The notes: a model not told the origin generated them from the sequence alone. Positions 24,261 to 34,049 are shown, counted from the stretch's first letter. The stretch: 48,055 nucleotides of DNA from an uncultured Pelagibacteraceae bacterium (GCA_902634695.1 CACPLE010000004.1:1-48055), one strand, 5' to 3'. Numbers and translations: made by a program.

Positions 24261-24980
24261 TTAATTTTTGAAGAAAAAATTTTTGATTATAAAAACTAAT
24301 ACTAATAAAGATAAAAATAGCAAAATTGGTAAATAAATTTCTGAAGAACTAAAAGCCTCTATCAATGATGGAGGCTCAATATTTTTTTCTATTTGATTTT
24401 CTATTCCTGATCCTAAAGATGCTATTACAAAACATTGAGGAATCATTCCTAGTATAGAACCAATAAAAAAATTTTTTATACTTACTGAAAAAATGCATGG
24501 AATAAGATTTGATATTTGAAATGGTATTCCTCCTATAATACGATATATAATCATATAAGATAACTCTTTTCTTTTGAATCTATTTTCTAAATTTTTAAAT
24601 TTTTTTGAAAATTTTTCTTTTACCAAATCTTTAAAAAAAAAATTTGCAAATATATATATTATTGTAGCTCCAACCGATAAAGAAAATACTACTAGCATTG
24701 CACCCAAATAAGATCCAAAAATGAAGCCCGAAAGTAAGACAACTGGTGAACCAAACCCTTGAAGAAGTACCCATAAAATACAAAATAATATAAAACCAAC
24801 AGAAACTAATATCAAATTGGTTTCTTTTAAATTAATGAAATATTCTCTATTGGTTCTAATAAAATTATAGGTAGTAATTTCCTCAATTCCAAAATTTAAA
24901 ATTAAAAAATAGAAAAAAGCTGAAAGCAACAATAAGTAAAGCAAACCAATCCAAATTTTAACATTTTTCATTCTTTGCAT
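24261..24980 (-). CDS. VTT-domain (TVP38/TMEM64/DedA-like) membrane protein
   Basis: 239 residues with about five or six hydrophobic segments. The central VTT signature is visible: FGSPVVLLSGFIFGSYLGA, then a second half with YRIIGGIPFQISNLIPCIF and GSILGMIPQCFVIASLGSG. Members of this superfamily are linked to lipid scrambling and undecaprenyl-phosphate or phosphatidylethanolamine movement, but the specific role here is unknown. It is transcribed away from rpmH. The ATG at 24980 is followed by another in frame three codons on, and either could start. Confidence 0.85.
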   Translation of the reverse strand: MQRMKNVKIWIGLLYLLLLSAFFYFLILNFGIEEITTYNFIRTNREYFINLKETNLILVSVGFILFCILWVLLQGFGSPVVLLSGFIFGSYLGAMLVVFSLSVGATIIYIFANFFFKDLVKEKFSKKFKNLENRFKRKELSYMIIYRIIGGIPFQISNLIPCIFSVSIKNFFIGSILGMIPQCFVIASLGSGIENQIEKNIEPPSLIEAFSSSEIYLPILLFLSLLVLVFIIKNFFFKN

Positions 24981-25039
24981 AATTCAATTTTATACACTAT
25001 AAATACCAAAAATTTTAACAATACTAACATTACAGATAT

Positions 25040-25180
25040 ATGAAAAGAACTTGGAATCCCAAAAAAAAACGTAGAGCTAGAAAGCATGGCTTCAGAAAAA
25101 GAATGAGAACCTTAAAAGGTAGGAAAGTTTTAGCCGCGAGAAGGAAGAAAGCACGAAAAAGATTAACTGTTTCAATCTAA
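25040..25180 (+). CDS. rpmH: 50S ribosomal protein L34
   Basis: 46 residues, rich in Arg and Lys. The family start [19 protein letters not shown] and the end RKRLTVSI match L34 closely. It is followed by rnpA after 3 bp, the near-universal bacterial rpmH-rnpA pair, often close to the replication origin in other bacteria. It is divergent from the VTT gene with a 59 bp gap that must hold its promoter. Confidence 0.97.
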   Translation: MKRTWNPKKKRRARKHGFRKRMRTLKGRKVLAARRKKARKRLTVSI

Positions 25181-25183
25181 TTA

Positions 25184-25528
25184 ATGAAAACTAAAATTGT
25201 TGCTTTAAAAAAAAATGAAGATTTTAAAAATTTACTAAAAGGACGTAAATTATCGAACAAATATTTTGTTATGTTTTATAAAAAAATACTTAATAAGAAT
25301 TATAATAATTTGAACATAAGCATCGTCACAAAAAAAAAATTGGGTAATGCAGTAAAACGAAACTTTTGTAAAAGACGTTTTAAAAGTCTAGTTAATGAAG
25401 CAGTAAAAAAAACTTTACTAAATTTTAAATATTCTTATTTAATTCTAGCTAAAGATAATTCTTTAAAAAAAGATTCTTTTGAAGATCTAAAAAAAACAAT
25501 GTTTGCCGAATTTAATAAGGTTAAATAA
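25184..25528 (+). CDS. rnpA: Ribonuclease P protein component
   Basis: The protein cofactor of RNase P, which matures tRNA 5' ends. It has 114 residues. The RNR signature appears as [19 protein letters not shown] near 52-70. Identity with the family is otherwise weak, as is usual for RnpA. The last base of its stop is the first base of the yidD start. Confidence 0.92.
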   Translation: MKTKIVALKKNEDFKNLLKGRKLSNKYFVMFYKKILNKNYNNLNISIVTKKKLGNAVKRNFCKRRFKSLVNEAVKKTLLNFKYSYLILAKDNSLKKDSFEDLKKTMFAEFNKVK

Positions 25529-25767
25529 TGAAAATTATAACCTATTTATTAATTGGAATAATAAAAATATATAAAATATGTATTAGCCCAATATTTCCCA
25601 ACAGCTGTCGTTTCGAACCAACATGTAGCAAATACTGTATTGATTCTTTAAAAACTTATGGATTAATAAAAGGTTTAACAAAATCAATTGTTAGAATTTT
25701 AAAGTGCAATCCTTGGTTTGGGTACGGTGGATATGATCCTGTAAGAAATGAAGAGGAAGTAAAATAA
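25528..25767 (+). CDS. yidD: Membrane protein insertion efficiency factor YidD
   Basis: 79 residues, a small amphipathic membrane-associated protein that aids YidC-dependent insertion. The family signature is present: [18 protein letters not shown] with the three conserved cysteines, and near the end [13 protein letters not shown]. It lies between rnpA and yidC as in most bacteria. Confidence 0.95.
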   Translation: MKIITYLLIGIIKIYKICISPIFPNSCRFEPTCSKYCIDSLKTYGLIKGLTKSIVRILKCNPWFGYGGYDPVRNEEEVK

Positions 25768-25769
25768 TT

Positions 25770-27452
25770 ATGGATATCAAAAATGTTATAGCTGCTATTT
25801 CTTTATCTGCTGCAGTAATAATTCTGTATTCTCTTTTTTTTGCTGAACCACCCAATCCAAATAAAATTAATAAGGATCAAGTTGAAAAAACAAAAATTGT
25901 CGAATCTTCTGATGCTCCGGCCTTAGATCAGAACGAAAATTTTTCAAAATTGACAAGAAAAGAAGCTCTTGCCAAAAGCAATAGAATAGCATTTGAAAAC
26001 AATAATGTATTTGGAACAATAAATACTGTGGGAGCTACAATTGACGATTTAACTTTTAAAAATTATAATTTTGAACTTAATGGTAATGAAAAAATTGTTC
26101 TTCTAAATCCAAGAAAAATCAAAAATGGCTATTCAATTGAAAGTGGCTTTGTAACCAATAACAAAAATATAGATGTGCCGAATTCTTCTACAGTTTGGAC
26201 AATTGTAGGAAATGATAAGTTAACAAACAAAAACGCCGTAAAATTGGTGTGGAAAAATTCTCAAGGAATCGAATTTCAAAAAAATATAAGTCTTGATGAT
26301 CAATTTTTATTCACAATTAAAGAAAAAATAATTAATTCATCAAATAAAACTTACAATTTTTATTCGTACGGCCAAATTATTCGAAACAAAAAACCTGAAA
26401 TTTCTGGTTTTTATATATTGCATGAAGGTTTCATAGCAACTCTTGATGAAGAGCTAATTGAAGAAGATTATGATGATATCCGTGATAAAAAGTTTTCTAG
26501 AAATGCTTCAAAAGGATGGCTTGGTATAGGTGATAAATACTGGATTACAAGCATTGTTCCTCCAAGAAATAGAAATTTTAAAACGACTTTTGATTATAAA
26601 AATAAATTTAGAGCAAACTATATATCTGCTGAAGGAATTGAAGCTGGCCCAAATGAAACAATTGAAGAAGAAATACAAATAATTGTTGCTGCAAAGAGAG
26701 TTGAAACAATTGATGGTTATGCTGAAAAATTAAAAATTGAAAAATTTGATTTAGCCATTGACTGGGGTGTATTATATTTTTTAACGAAGCCATTATTCTT
26801 TGCTATTGATTATTTCTTTAAAATGCTTGGAAACTATGGCTTAGCAATCATAGCGGTAACTATTTGCATTAGACTGGTATTCTTTCCTCTCGCCAATTTT
26901 AGTTTTAGAAGTATGGCAAAAATGAAAATGCTTCAACCTGAAATGCAAAGATTAAAAGAGCTTCACAAAGAAGACAAAATGAAATTACAACAAGAAATGA
27001 TGGCTCTATATAAAAGGGAAAAAGTAAATCCCATGAGCGGTTGTTTGCCAATACTTGTACAAATTCCAGTATTCTTTGCTTTGTACAAAGTTTTATTTGT
27101 AACAATAGAAATGAGACATCAGCCTTTCTTTGGCTGGATAAAAGATTTATCAGATAGAGACCCAACATCTATATTTAATCTTTTCGGCCTAATCCCTTGG
27201 GACCCACCTTCTTTTTTATTGATCGGTGCATGGCCTGTAGCAATGGGTGTAAGTATGTGGATACAGCAAAAACTTAATCCGGCTCCGCCTGACCCAGTTC
27301 AGGCAAAAATATTTATGTTTTTTCCAATTTTCTTAACAGTCATACTGGCTCCTTTTCCTTCAGGATTAGTTGTTTACTGGACAATTAATAATATTCTTAC
27401 AATGGCTCAACAAGTAGTAATTATGAAAAGGACGACAGTAAAAACTACATAA
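25770..27452 (+). CDS. yidC: Membrane protein insertase YidC
   Basis: An Oxa1-family insertase of 560 residues. Layout: N-terminal membrane segment (about 5-24), a large periplasmic beta domain (about 60-330), then the conserved five-helix core. The core includes the cytoplasmic helical hairpin with SMAKMKMLQPEMQRLKEL (about 382-399) and the hydrophilic-groove Arg (CIRLVFFPL). Late segments CLPILVQIPVFFALYKV and PSGLVVYWTINNI are diagnostic. It inserts respiratory and ATP synthase subunits with or without Sec. Confidence 0.97.
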   Translation: MDIKNVIAAISLSAAVIILYSLFFAEPPNPNKINKDQVEKTKIVESSDAPALDQNENFSKLTRKEALAKSNRIAFENNNVFGTINTVGATIDDLTFKNYNFELNGNEKIVLLNPRKIKNGYSIESGFVTNNKNIDVPNSSTVWTIVGNDKLTNKNAVKLVWKNSQGIEFQKNISLDDQFLFTIKEKIINSSNKTYNFYSYGQIIRNKKPEISGFYILHEGFIATLDEELIEEDYDDIRDKKFSRNASKGWLGIGDKYWITSIVPPRNRNFKTTFDYKNKFRANYISAEGIEAGPNETIEEEIQIIVAAKRVETIDGYAEKLKIEKFDLAIDWGVLYFLTKPLFFAIDYFFKMLGNYGLAIIAVTICIRLVFFPLANFSFRSMAKMKMLQPEMQRLKELHKEDKMKLQQEMMALYKREKVNPMSGCLPILVQIPVFFALYKVLFVTIEMRHQPFFGWIKDLSDRDPTSIFNLFGLIPWDPPSFLLIGAWPVAMGVSMWIQQKLNPAPPDPVQAKIFMFFPIFLTVILAPFPSGLVVYWTINNILTMAQQVVIMKRTTVKTT

Positions 27453-28316
27453 ATGAAAAAAATTGAAGAAGTGAATTTAAAATCAATTTTACCTTCAAAT
27501 GGCCCTTCCATCAACGAAGTTAAAAAATATTTGGAAAAATATAGTGAAGAAAAAATTGTAATAAAATGTGGTGGAAGCGTTTTGTTAGATCCTAATCTCT
27601 TTAATGTTTTTATTGAAGATATCGTTGTTTTAAAAAAAATTGGATTAACTCCAATAATTGTTCATGGAGGTGGGCCAAAGATAAAAAAGAAATTATTAGA
27701 ATCGAATATTCAAAGTACTTTTATCAAAGGTTTAAGAGTAACTGATAAAAAAACTATTAATATAGTTGAGGATGTTTTGATAGAACTTAATAAAGAAATT
27801 GTAAATTCTTTAAAAAGTCAATCTAGTGCCGCAAGAAGCATTACAACAAAAGAGAACAATATTATATATGTTAAACCAGCTGAAAAGGAGCTTGGCTTTG
27901 TTGGTGTACCAAATCAAATTAAAATAGATATTTTAAATAAAATCATTAAGTGTAACGAAATTCCTGTTATTGCTCCAATTGGACAAAAAGATAGTCAAAC
28001 ATTTAATATTAATGCTGACATAACTGCTGGTGCGGTCGCAAAAAAATTAAAATCGAGAAGATTACTTTTGATGACAGATGTTGAAGGTGTGCTTGATAAA
28101 AATAAAAAGCTAGTTACGGAAATAAACACTGATACTGCGAAAAAAATGATAGATGATGAGATTATTACCGGCGGGATGATACCTAAAATTAATACATGCA
28201 TTGATGTAATAAACAATGAAGTTAAAGGAGTGGTTATTATAGATGGAAGAAGACAACATAGTATTCTTTTTGAACTACTTTCTGATAAAGGATCTGGAAC
28301 ATTAATTAGAAAATGA
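27453..28316 (+). CDS. argB: Acetylglutamate kinase
   Basis: Phosphorylates N-acetylglutamate in arginine synthesis. It has 287 residues of the amino-acid-kinase fold: KCGGSVL with the ATP Lys, HGGGPKIKKKL for the substrate, LLMTDVEGVLDK and GGMIPKINTC near the C-terminus. It starts directly after the yidC stop; many Alphaproteobacteria have engB between these two, and it is missing here. It overlaps the next gene by 4 bp. Confidence 0.95.
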   Translation: MKKIEEVNLKSILPSNGPSINEVKKYLEKYSEEKIVIKCGGSVLLDPNLFNVFIEDIVVLKKIGLTPIIVHGGGPKIKKKLLESNIQSTFIKGLRVTDKKTINIVEDVLIELNKEIVNSLKSQSSAARSITTKENNIIYVKPAEKELGFVGVPNQIKIDILNKIIKCNEIPVIAPIGQKDSQTFNINADITAGAVAKKLKSRRLLLMTDVEGVLDKNKKLVTEINTDTAKKMIDDEIITGGMIPKINTCIDVINNEVKGVVIIDGRRQHSILFELLSDKGSGTLIRK

Positions 28317-28984
28317 ATAAATTTAAAAAAATAAAAAATTTTATATTTGATTGTGATGGCGTATTGTATCAAGATTTAGATGCAGTATTTGGCCAAGTCA
28401 GCAAAAGAATGACGAAATATATTTCTGAAAAATTAAATTTAGATTTAATAAAAGCTAAAGAATTACAAACAAACTATTTTCACAAATATAGTACAAGTTT
28501 GAATGGTTTGATGATTCATCACAAGGTTAATCCTGATGAATTTCTTAAGTATGTTCATGATATAAATTTAGATTTTATGGAAAAAGATCTAGTTTTAAGA
28601 GAAGAACTTGTAAAACTTGATGCCAAAAAGTTTGTTTTTACCAACGGATCAAATGAACATGTAAAAAATATTATTAAACATGTTGGTATTGAAGATTTAT
28701 TTGACGGAATCAGTGACATTACTGATTGTAATTTAATTCCCAAACCTTCAATAGAGCCTTACAAAAAATTAGTAGAAAAATTTGGGATTATTCCAGAGGA
28801 AACAGTTTTTATAGAAGATATAGCAAAAAATTTAGAACCAGCAAAAAAATTAGGCATGAAAACAGTATGGTTAATCAATGATGAATATTGGGGTAAACAA
28901 GATTCAGATAAAGATTTTATTGATTTAAAAATTAAAAATCTTTCTAGTTTTCTTAAAGAAATTAATATATTAAAAGTATCATAA
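28313..28984 (+). CDS. HAD-family hydrolase (pyrimidine 5'-nucleotidase type)
   Basis: 223 residues. HAD motif I is FIFDCDGVLYQ (D13, D15), motif II FTNGSNEH, motif III the Lys in PKPSIEPYKK, and motif IV FIEDIAKNL. The helical cap and the motif I form with Gly-Val instead of Gly-Thr match the SDT1/pyrimidine 5'-nucleotidase group, commonly located beside argB and dapD in Alphaproteobacteria. The substrate is an inference; a nucleoside monophosphate is likely. Confidence 0.82.
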   Translation: MNKFKKIKNFIFDCDGVLYQDLDAVFGQVSKRMTKYISEKLNLDLIKAKELQTNYFHKYSTSLNGLMIHHKVNPDEFLKYVHDINLDFMEKDLVLREELVKLDAKKFVFTNGSNEHVKNIIKHVGIEDLFDGISDITDCNLIPKPSIEPYKKLVEKFGIIPEETVFIEDIAKNLEPAKKLGMKTVWLINDEYWGKQDSDKDFIDLKIKNLSSFLKEINILKVS

Positions 28985-28989
28985 CATTT

Positions 28990-29820
28990 ATGAACAATAT
29001 TGAAAAAATAATTAATGATGCTTGGGAAAATAAAGAAAAAATAAGTAGTAATTCAGATAAATCAATCATAGATGCAATAAATCAAACTATACAAAATCTA
29101 GACCAGGGAAAAATGAGGGTCGCAGAAAAAATAAATGGAAATTGGATAACTCATCAACATATAAAAAAGGCCATAATGTTAAGTTTTCGAATTTATGATA
29201 TGGAAAGTTTGTCTGGACCATACAGTTCATGGCATGATAAAGCTCATTTACTTAAAGGGAAAACAGCCAGTTGGACAAAGGCAGATTTTGAAAAAGCTGG
29301 ATTCAGAATGGTTCCTAATTCTCCTGTAAGAAAAGGATCTTATATTGCAAAAAATGTTGTTCTAATGCCTTGCTTCGTAAATATAGGGGCATATATTGAT
29401 GAAGGAACTATGATGGACACCTTCTCAAGAGCAGGTAGTTGTTGTCAAATTGGAAAAAATTGTCATATATCAGCGGGATCTGGAGTTGGAGGTGTATTGG
29501 AACCAGCTCAAGCACTACCAACAATTATTGAAGACAATGTATTTTTAGGAGCAATGTCTGAAGTTGTTGAAGGAATTATTGTTGGAGAAGGTTCTGTATT
29601 AAGTATGGGTATTTACATTGGACAATCAACAAAAATAGTTGATAGAAAAACAGGAGAAATTACGTATGGAAAAATTCCTCCATATTCAGTCGTTGTACCT
29701 GGTTCTTTACCAGATAAAAAAAATCCAAGCGCTCCATCTCTAAATTGTGCAGTAATAATTAAACAAGTTGATGAAAAAACTAGATCTAAAACTTCAATTA
29801 ACGATCTACTAAGAGAGTAA
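28990..29820 (+). CDS. dapD: Tetrahydrodipicolinate N-succinyltransferase
   Basis: Succinylates tetrahydrodipicolinate in the lysine/meso-DAP pathway. It has 276 residues: an N-terminal helical domain with RVAEKINGNWI, then a left-handed beta-helix of hexapeptide repeats (about 100-230) with GTMMDTFSRAGSC, HISAGSGVGGVLEP and VVVPGSLP. It is followed by dapE, the desuccinylase of the same pathway, after 4 bp. Confidence 0.96.
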   Translation: MNNIEKIINDAWENKEKISSNSDKSIIDAINQTIQNLDQGKMRVAEKINGNWITHQHIKKAIMLSFRIYDMESLSGPYSSWHDKAHLLKGKTASWTKADFEKAGFRMVPNSPVRKGSYIAKNVVLMPCFVNIGAYIDEGTMMDTFSRAGSCCQIGKNCHISAGSGVGGVLEPAQALPTIIEDNVFLGAMSEVVEGIIVGEGSVLSMGIYIGQSTKIVDRKTGEITYGKIPPYSVVVPGSLPDKKNPSAPSLNCAVIIKQVDEKTRSKTSINDLLRE

Positions 29821-29824
29821 TATA

Positions 29825-30976
29825 ATGAAAATTTATAATGAATTAAAATTAGCCAAAGAGCTAATGAGATTTCAAAGCATTACACCTGTAGATGCTGGAA
29901 CCATGAATTTTCTAGCAAAAAAATTAAGGTCCTTAGGGTTTAAATGTAATATCTTAGAATTTAAATCAAAAAATTCAAAACCAGTTAAAAATTTATATGC
30001 AAAGTTAGGAACGTCTAAACCAAATTTTTGTTATGCTGGTCACACAGATGTTGTCCCACCAGGAAATTTAAGTGACTGGACTGTAAATCCATTTAAGCCA
30101 AAAGTTAAAGGAAATCACTTAATTGGAAGAGGCGCAAATGATATGAAAGCTTCCATTGCTTGTTTTATTTCAGCTGTAAGTAAATTTAAAAATAAAAAAT
30201 TTAAAGGCTCTATAAGCTTGTTAATTACTGGTGATGAAGAAGGTGTGGCCATTAATGGAACAAAAAGAGTTGTCGAGTATTTAAAAAAAAAGGGAGAAAA
30301 AATTGATTTTTGTTTAGTAGGTGAACCTACGAATCAAAACAAACTGGGAGAAATGATGAAGATTGGTAGAAGGGGTAGTATTACTGGATACCTCACTATT
30401 AATGGAACACAAGGTCATGTTGCTTATCCAAATCAAGCGAATAATCCTGCTCCTGTTATGGCAAAAATACTAGACCAAATTGAAAATATTAAACTTGATA
30501 AAGGTACAAAAAATTTTCAACCCTCAAATCTTGAAATTGTTAGAATTAACATAAGTAATAATGCTGATAACGTTATACCAGCAAATGCAACAGCTACCTT
30601 TAATGTAAGGTTCAATAATAAACATTCTTCCACTTCTCTAAAAAAAAAATTAAACAATGTTTTTCAAAAAGCTTGTAAAAAAAGTGGCTGTACTTTTAAA
30701 ATTTCATACATGGTTTCTGGAGAAGCTTTTATAACTATTCCCAACAAGACAACCTTGATGATTCAAAACATCATTAAAAAAATAACAAAAATCAAACCAA
30801 AATTATCAACTTCTGGTGGAACATCTGACGCAAGATTTATTAAAAAAATATCTCCGTGTGTAGAATTTGGCCTAGTAGGAAAAACTATGCATAAAGTTGA
30901 CGAAACTGTTTCTTTATCAGACCTTAAAAAGCTGACTACAATTTATAAAAAGATCTTAGAAAATTATTTTAAATGA
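29825..30976 (+). CDS. dapE: Succinyl-diaminopimelate desuccinylase
   Basis: An M20 zinc peptidase-family enzyme, 383 residues, that removes succinate to give LL-diaminopimelate. Metal-binding segments are AGHTDVVPPG, GRGANDMKAS, TGDEEGVAING with the catalytic Glu pair, and GEPTN; the dimerisation domain follows and the last His ligand lies in GKTMHKVDE. It ends overlapping the deacetylase-like gene by 4 bp. Confidence 0.95.
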   Translation: MKIYNELKLAKELMRFQSITPVDAGTMNFLAKKLRSLGFKCNILEFKSKNSKPVKNLYAKLGTSKPNFCYAGHTDVVPPGNLSDWTVNPFKPKVKGNHLIGRGANDMKASIACFISAVSKFKNKKFKGSISLLITGDEEGVAINGTKRVVEYLKKKGEKIDFCLVGEPTNQNKLGEMMKIGRRGSITGYLTINGTQGHVAYPNQANNPAPVMAKILDQIENIKLDKGTKNFQPSNLEIVRINISNNADNVIPANATATFNVRFNNKHSSTSLKKKLNNVFQKACKKSGCTFKISYMVSGEAFITIPNKTTLMIQNIIKKITKIKPKLSTSGGTSDARFIKKISPCVEFGLVGKTMHKVDETVSLSDLKKLTTIYKKILENYFK

Positions 30977-31899
30977 AGACAGGTTTAATAACTACTAATA
31001 CTTTTTTAAATCATAATACAGGATCGGGTCACCCTGAAAGAGCAGACAGAGTTTCGACAATAATTGAAAACTTAAAAAAATTTGAAAAAAAATTGATATG
31101 GAAAAATCCAGTTACATTTGATAAAAAATTTTTAAAAATTACTCATAGTAGTGAATATGTTGAAAAAATTGAAAATTCTTTTCCAAAAACAAATTTTCAC
31201 TATTTAGATGGAGATACTATAGTTTCGCCAGGAAGTAGAGATGCAACATATGATGCTGTAGGTTCAATTATTTGTGCAATAGACGGCGTTATCAATAAAG
31301 ATTTTAAAAATGCTTTTTGTGCAGTAAGACCACCTGGACATCACAGTGAAAAAGAAAAGGCTATGGGTTTTTGCATATTTAATAATGTTGCGGTTGGCGC
31401 AAACTATTTAATAGATAAATACAAATATAAAAAAGTTGCAATAATCGACTTTGACGTTCATCATGGAAATGGAACTCAAGATATTTTTTATAATAACGAA
31501 AAAGTATTATACATTTCAACTCATCAATACCCTTACTATCCAGGTAGTGGCAGTAGTAAAGAAAAAGGTAAACATGATAATATTTTAAATATTCCTTTGC
31601 CTGCTGGAACAACTTCAAGTGAATACCTTAACGCTTATGAATATGCTTTAAAAAAATTAAAAAAATTTAAACCTGATTTCGTTCTTTTTTCTGCGGGTTT
31701 TGATGCACATAAAGATGATCCCTTGGCACAACTACAGTTAACTTCCAAAGACTATTATGAGATTACGAAAAGAACTTTAAATTGTATAAAAAAATCATGT
31801 CATGGAAAAGTTGTATCAATTCTAGAAGGTGGATATGACTTAAATGCACTGAAAGAAAGCACAGAGCATCATATTAACGCACTATTAGAATTTAATTGA
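30973..31899 (+). CDS. Histone deacetylase-like amidohydrolase
   Basis: 308 residues of the class II HDAC / acetylpolyamine amidohydrolase superfamily. Visible are GHPERADRV near the start, the His pair in RPPGHHSE, the zinc-binding DFDVHHGNGTQ, the second metal Asp in SAGFDAHKDDP, and the transition-state segment EGGYDLNAL. Bacterial members act on acetylated small molecules or proteins; the substrate here is unknown. It overlaps dapE by 4 bp and is followed 31 bp later by a SET-domain gene. Confidence 0.9.
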   Translation: MKTGLITTNTFLNHNTGSGHPERADRVSTIIENLKKFEKKLIWKNPVTFDKKFLKITHSSEYVEKIENSFPKTNFHYLDGDTIVSPGSRDATYDAVGSIICAIDGVINKDFKNAFCAVRPPGHHSEKEKAMGFCIFNNVAVGANYLIDKYKYKKVAIIDFDVHHGNGTQDIFYNNEKVLYISTHQYPYYPGSGSSKEKGKHDNILNIPLPAGTTSSEYLNAYEYALKKLKKFKPDFVLFSAGFDAHKDDPLAQLQLTSKDYYEITKRTLNCIKKSCHGKVVSILEGGYDLNALKESTEHHINALLEFN

Positions 31900-31930
31900 A
31901 AGTTTATTTTTTTTAATTAAATACAATTTA

Positions 31931-32416
31931 ATGAAATTATACAAAATAAAAAAATCAAACATAGATAAAAAAGGACTTTATGCCTCAAAAGATATTGATG
32001 AAGGCACAAAAATAATAAATTATATTGGAAAAATTATTTCAAAAAAAGAGTCAGAAGAAAATAATAAATTTGATAATAAAAAAGACATTTATTTATTTAA
32101 TTTAAATAATAAATTTGATCTTGATGGAGATTTTAAATTTAATACAGCAAGACTTATAAATCATTCTTGCGATCCAAATTGTGAAGTTGAGGGTACGGGA
32201 TTAAAACTTTGGATTTCAGCAATAAAAGATATAAAAAAAGGAGAAGAACTAACTTACGACTACGGATTTAGTTATGATAAAGACTATAAACAATTTCCAT
32301 GTAAATGTGGTAAAAAGAATTGTGTTGGTTACATAGTTCGTTCTGGGTCAAGATGGAGAATAAGTAAAAGATTTAAAAAACAAAAAAATTCAGTAAGTAA
32401 CTTTTTCCAAAAATAA
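31931..32416 (+). CDS. SET-domain protein lysine methyltransferase-like
   Basis: 161 residues covering one SET domain and a post-SET zinc motif. The N-terminal GLYASKDIDEGTKI matches the SET-N strand, NHSCDPNC forms the AdoMet-binding pseudoknot, EELTYDYG provides the catalytic Tyr, and the end carries CKCGKKNCVGYI, the post-SET C-x-C-x4-C. All critical residues seem present, so methyltransferase activity is plausible. Targets in bacteria are mostly unknown. The 3' end overlaps truA on the other strand by 27 bp. Confidence 0.88.
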   Translation: MKLYKIKKSNIDKKGLYASKDIDEGTKIINYIGKIISKKESEENNKFDNKKDIYLFNLNNKFDLDGDFKFNTARLINHSCDPNCEVEGTGLKLWISAIKDIKKGEELTYDYGFSYDKDYKQFPCKCGKKNCVGYIVRSGSRWRISKRFKKQKNSVSNFFQK

Positions 32417-33130
32417 TCCACATGCTGGAGCTGGCGGCGCACATAAAGATCTTTTTTTTAATTTAAAAACTTTTTCAAAATATTTTAAACTCCATTTTTC
32501 TTCTGCTAAAAATTTTAAACATCCAACCATTGATCTTACTTGTTGCTGTAAAAAAGACTTAGATTTAATTCTTATTTTAATTGTGCTTTTATTGTTTGAG
32601 ATAGTAAATTTTTTTATCGTTTTTACTGGACTTTTTGCTCCGCAACTAGATGCTCTAAATGTTGAATAATTAAAAGTTCCTGTAAGTTTTTTAGCACCTT
32701 TCTTCATTAAATTGAGATTTAGCTTTCTCTTAATATGCCATACTCTTTCTTTATTTAATGAGGGTGGACTCTCTCTATTATAAATTACATAAAGATAAGA
32801 TCTCATTTTTGCATTATGCCTTGCATGAAATGTTGGCCTTCTTTTCTTAATTTTCAAAATTGAAATAAGATTTTTGTTTAAAAAATAATTACAAGATTTT
32901 AGAAATATTTTATGATTTTTTATTTTTTTTTTACAATCAAAATGTGCTGATTGCTCAATTGCATGTACTCCACTATCTGTCCTTCCTGAACCAGTTAGAG
33001 TTATTTTTTCTTTTAATATTTTTGATAATTTTTTTTGAATAGTGCCTTGTACTGAATATCCTTTTTGTTGAATTTGCCATCCTATAAATTTAGTTCCTAC
33101 ATATTCAATATAAATTTGATATCTAGGCAT
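32390..33130 (-). CDS. truA: tRNA pseudouridine(38-40) synthase
   Basis: Modifies uridines 38-40 in the anticodon stem. It has 246 residues. The catalytic Asp lies in SGRTDSGVHA, the N-terminus YQIYIEYVGTKFIGWQ is typical, and RSMVGCLKFLAE matches the C-terminal RNA-binding helix. It overlaps fmt by 8 bp; together with def these form a translation-related leftward operon (def-fmt-truA). Confidence 0.95.
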   Translation of the reverse strand: MPRYQIYIEYVGTKFIGWQIQQKGYSVQGTIQKKLSKILKEKITLTGSGRTDSGVHAIEQSAHFDCKKKIKNHKIFLKSCNYFLNKNLISILKIKKRRPTFHARHNAKMRSYLYVIYNRESPPSLNKERVWHIKRKLNLNLMKKGAKKLTGTFNYSTFRASSCGAKSPVKTIKKFTISNNKSTIKIRIKSKSFLQQQVRSMVGCLKFLAEEKWSLKYFEKVFKLKKRSLCAPPAPACGLFLEKVTY

Positions 33131-34046
33131 TATTTAAATTAGATCCTTTTTTTATTTTCGTACCTAGTAAAAATTCACTAATTTTTTGGGGACGTTTTCC
33201 CTCTCTCTGGATTTCTAAAACTTTAATTGCTCCTTCGTCGCATCCCACTTCAAATTGATCGCTTAAAATATGTCCTATTTCACCAGTTTTATTAGATTCT
33301 TCGGCCCTAAGTATTTTATAACGTTCTCCTTTATAAATAAAAAAAGCGTTTGGATATAAACCATTTATTTTACCAATTATATTTTTTGGTTTATCTAACC
33401 AATTTACTTTTGCTTCCGACTTTAATATTTTATTTGCATAAGTTGCTTTGAGTTCATCTTGAGGCTTAAAAGCTGCTTTATTTTCAAAAATAGCGTCAAT
33501 ATCATCTAATATTTTTTCCGATGCCAAAATAGAAAGTCTTTCTGAAAGACTTTCTAAATTTTCATTTTCTAATATATTTAATGAATAGGAATTACATATG
33601 GGCCCTGTATCAAGTTTTTCTACAATTTTCATAATACTTATTCCGGTTTGTTTATCTAAATTCATTATAGATCTTTGAATAGGTGCGGGACCTCGAAATT
33701 TAGGAAGAAGGGATCCATGAATATTAATAAATCCTTTCTTGGTAAGGCTTAAAATTTCTTTTGGCAATATTTTTCCATAGGCAACTACAATTGCAATATC
33801 TGCTTCTAATTTTTTTAAATAATCATATTCATCTTTATTATTTTTTAACGAATTAGGAGTTCTAAATTCTATATTTAATGTTTCACACATTTTTTGCACA
33901 GGAGTTGCATTAAGCCCCATACCTCTTCGTGACTCTTTTGGAGGTTGTGTGTAAACCACTGAAATTGGATATCCATTTTGATATAATGATTTAAGAACGG
34001 GTACCGCAAATAAGGGGGTACCCATAAAAATAATTTTTTTTAACAT
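33123..34046 (-). CDS. fmt: Methionyl-tRNA formyltransferase
   Basis: Formylates initiator Met-tRNA. It has 307 residues. The formyl-donor site reads NIHGSLLPKFRGPAPIQ with the catalytic Asn/His, preceded by the Rossmann start IIFMGTPLFAVPVL, and the C-terminal domain contains AKVNWLDKP. It sits between def and truA, the standard def-fmt-truA set. Confidence 0.96.
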   Translation of the reverse strand: MLKKIIFMGTPLFAVPVLKSLYQNGYPISVVYTQPPKESRRGMGLNATPVQKMCETLNIEFRTPNSLKNNKDEYDYLKKLEADIAIVVAYGKILPKEILSLTKKGFINIHGSLLPKFRGPAPIQRSIMNLDKQTGISIMKIVEKLDTGPICNSYSLNILENENLESLSERLSILASEKILDDIDAIFENKAAFKPQDELKATYANKILKSEAKVNWLDKPKNIIGKINGLYPNAFFIYKGERYKILRAEESNKTGEIGHILSDQFEVGCDEGAIKVLEIQREGKRPQKISEFLLGTKIKKGSNLNNA

Positions 34047-34049
34047 TTG

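Noticed and set aside
27995-28372. 125-codon open frame on the minus strand
   Set aside because: Antisense to argB and the HAD gene start; composition typical of a shadow frame.
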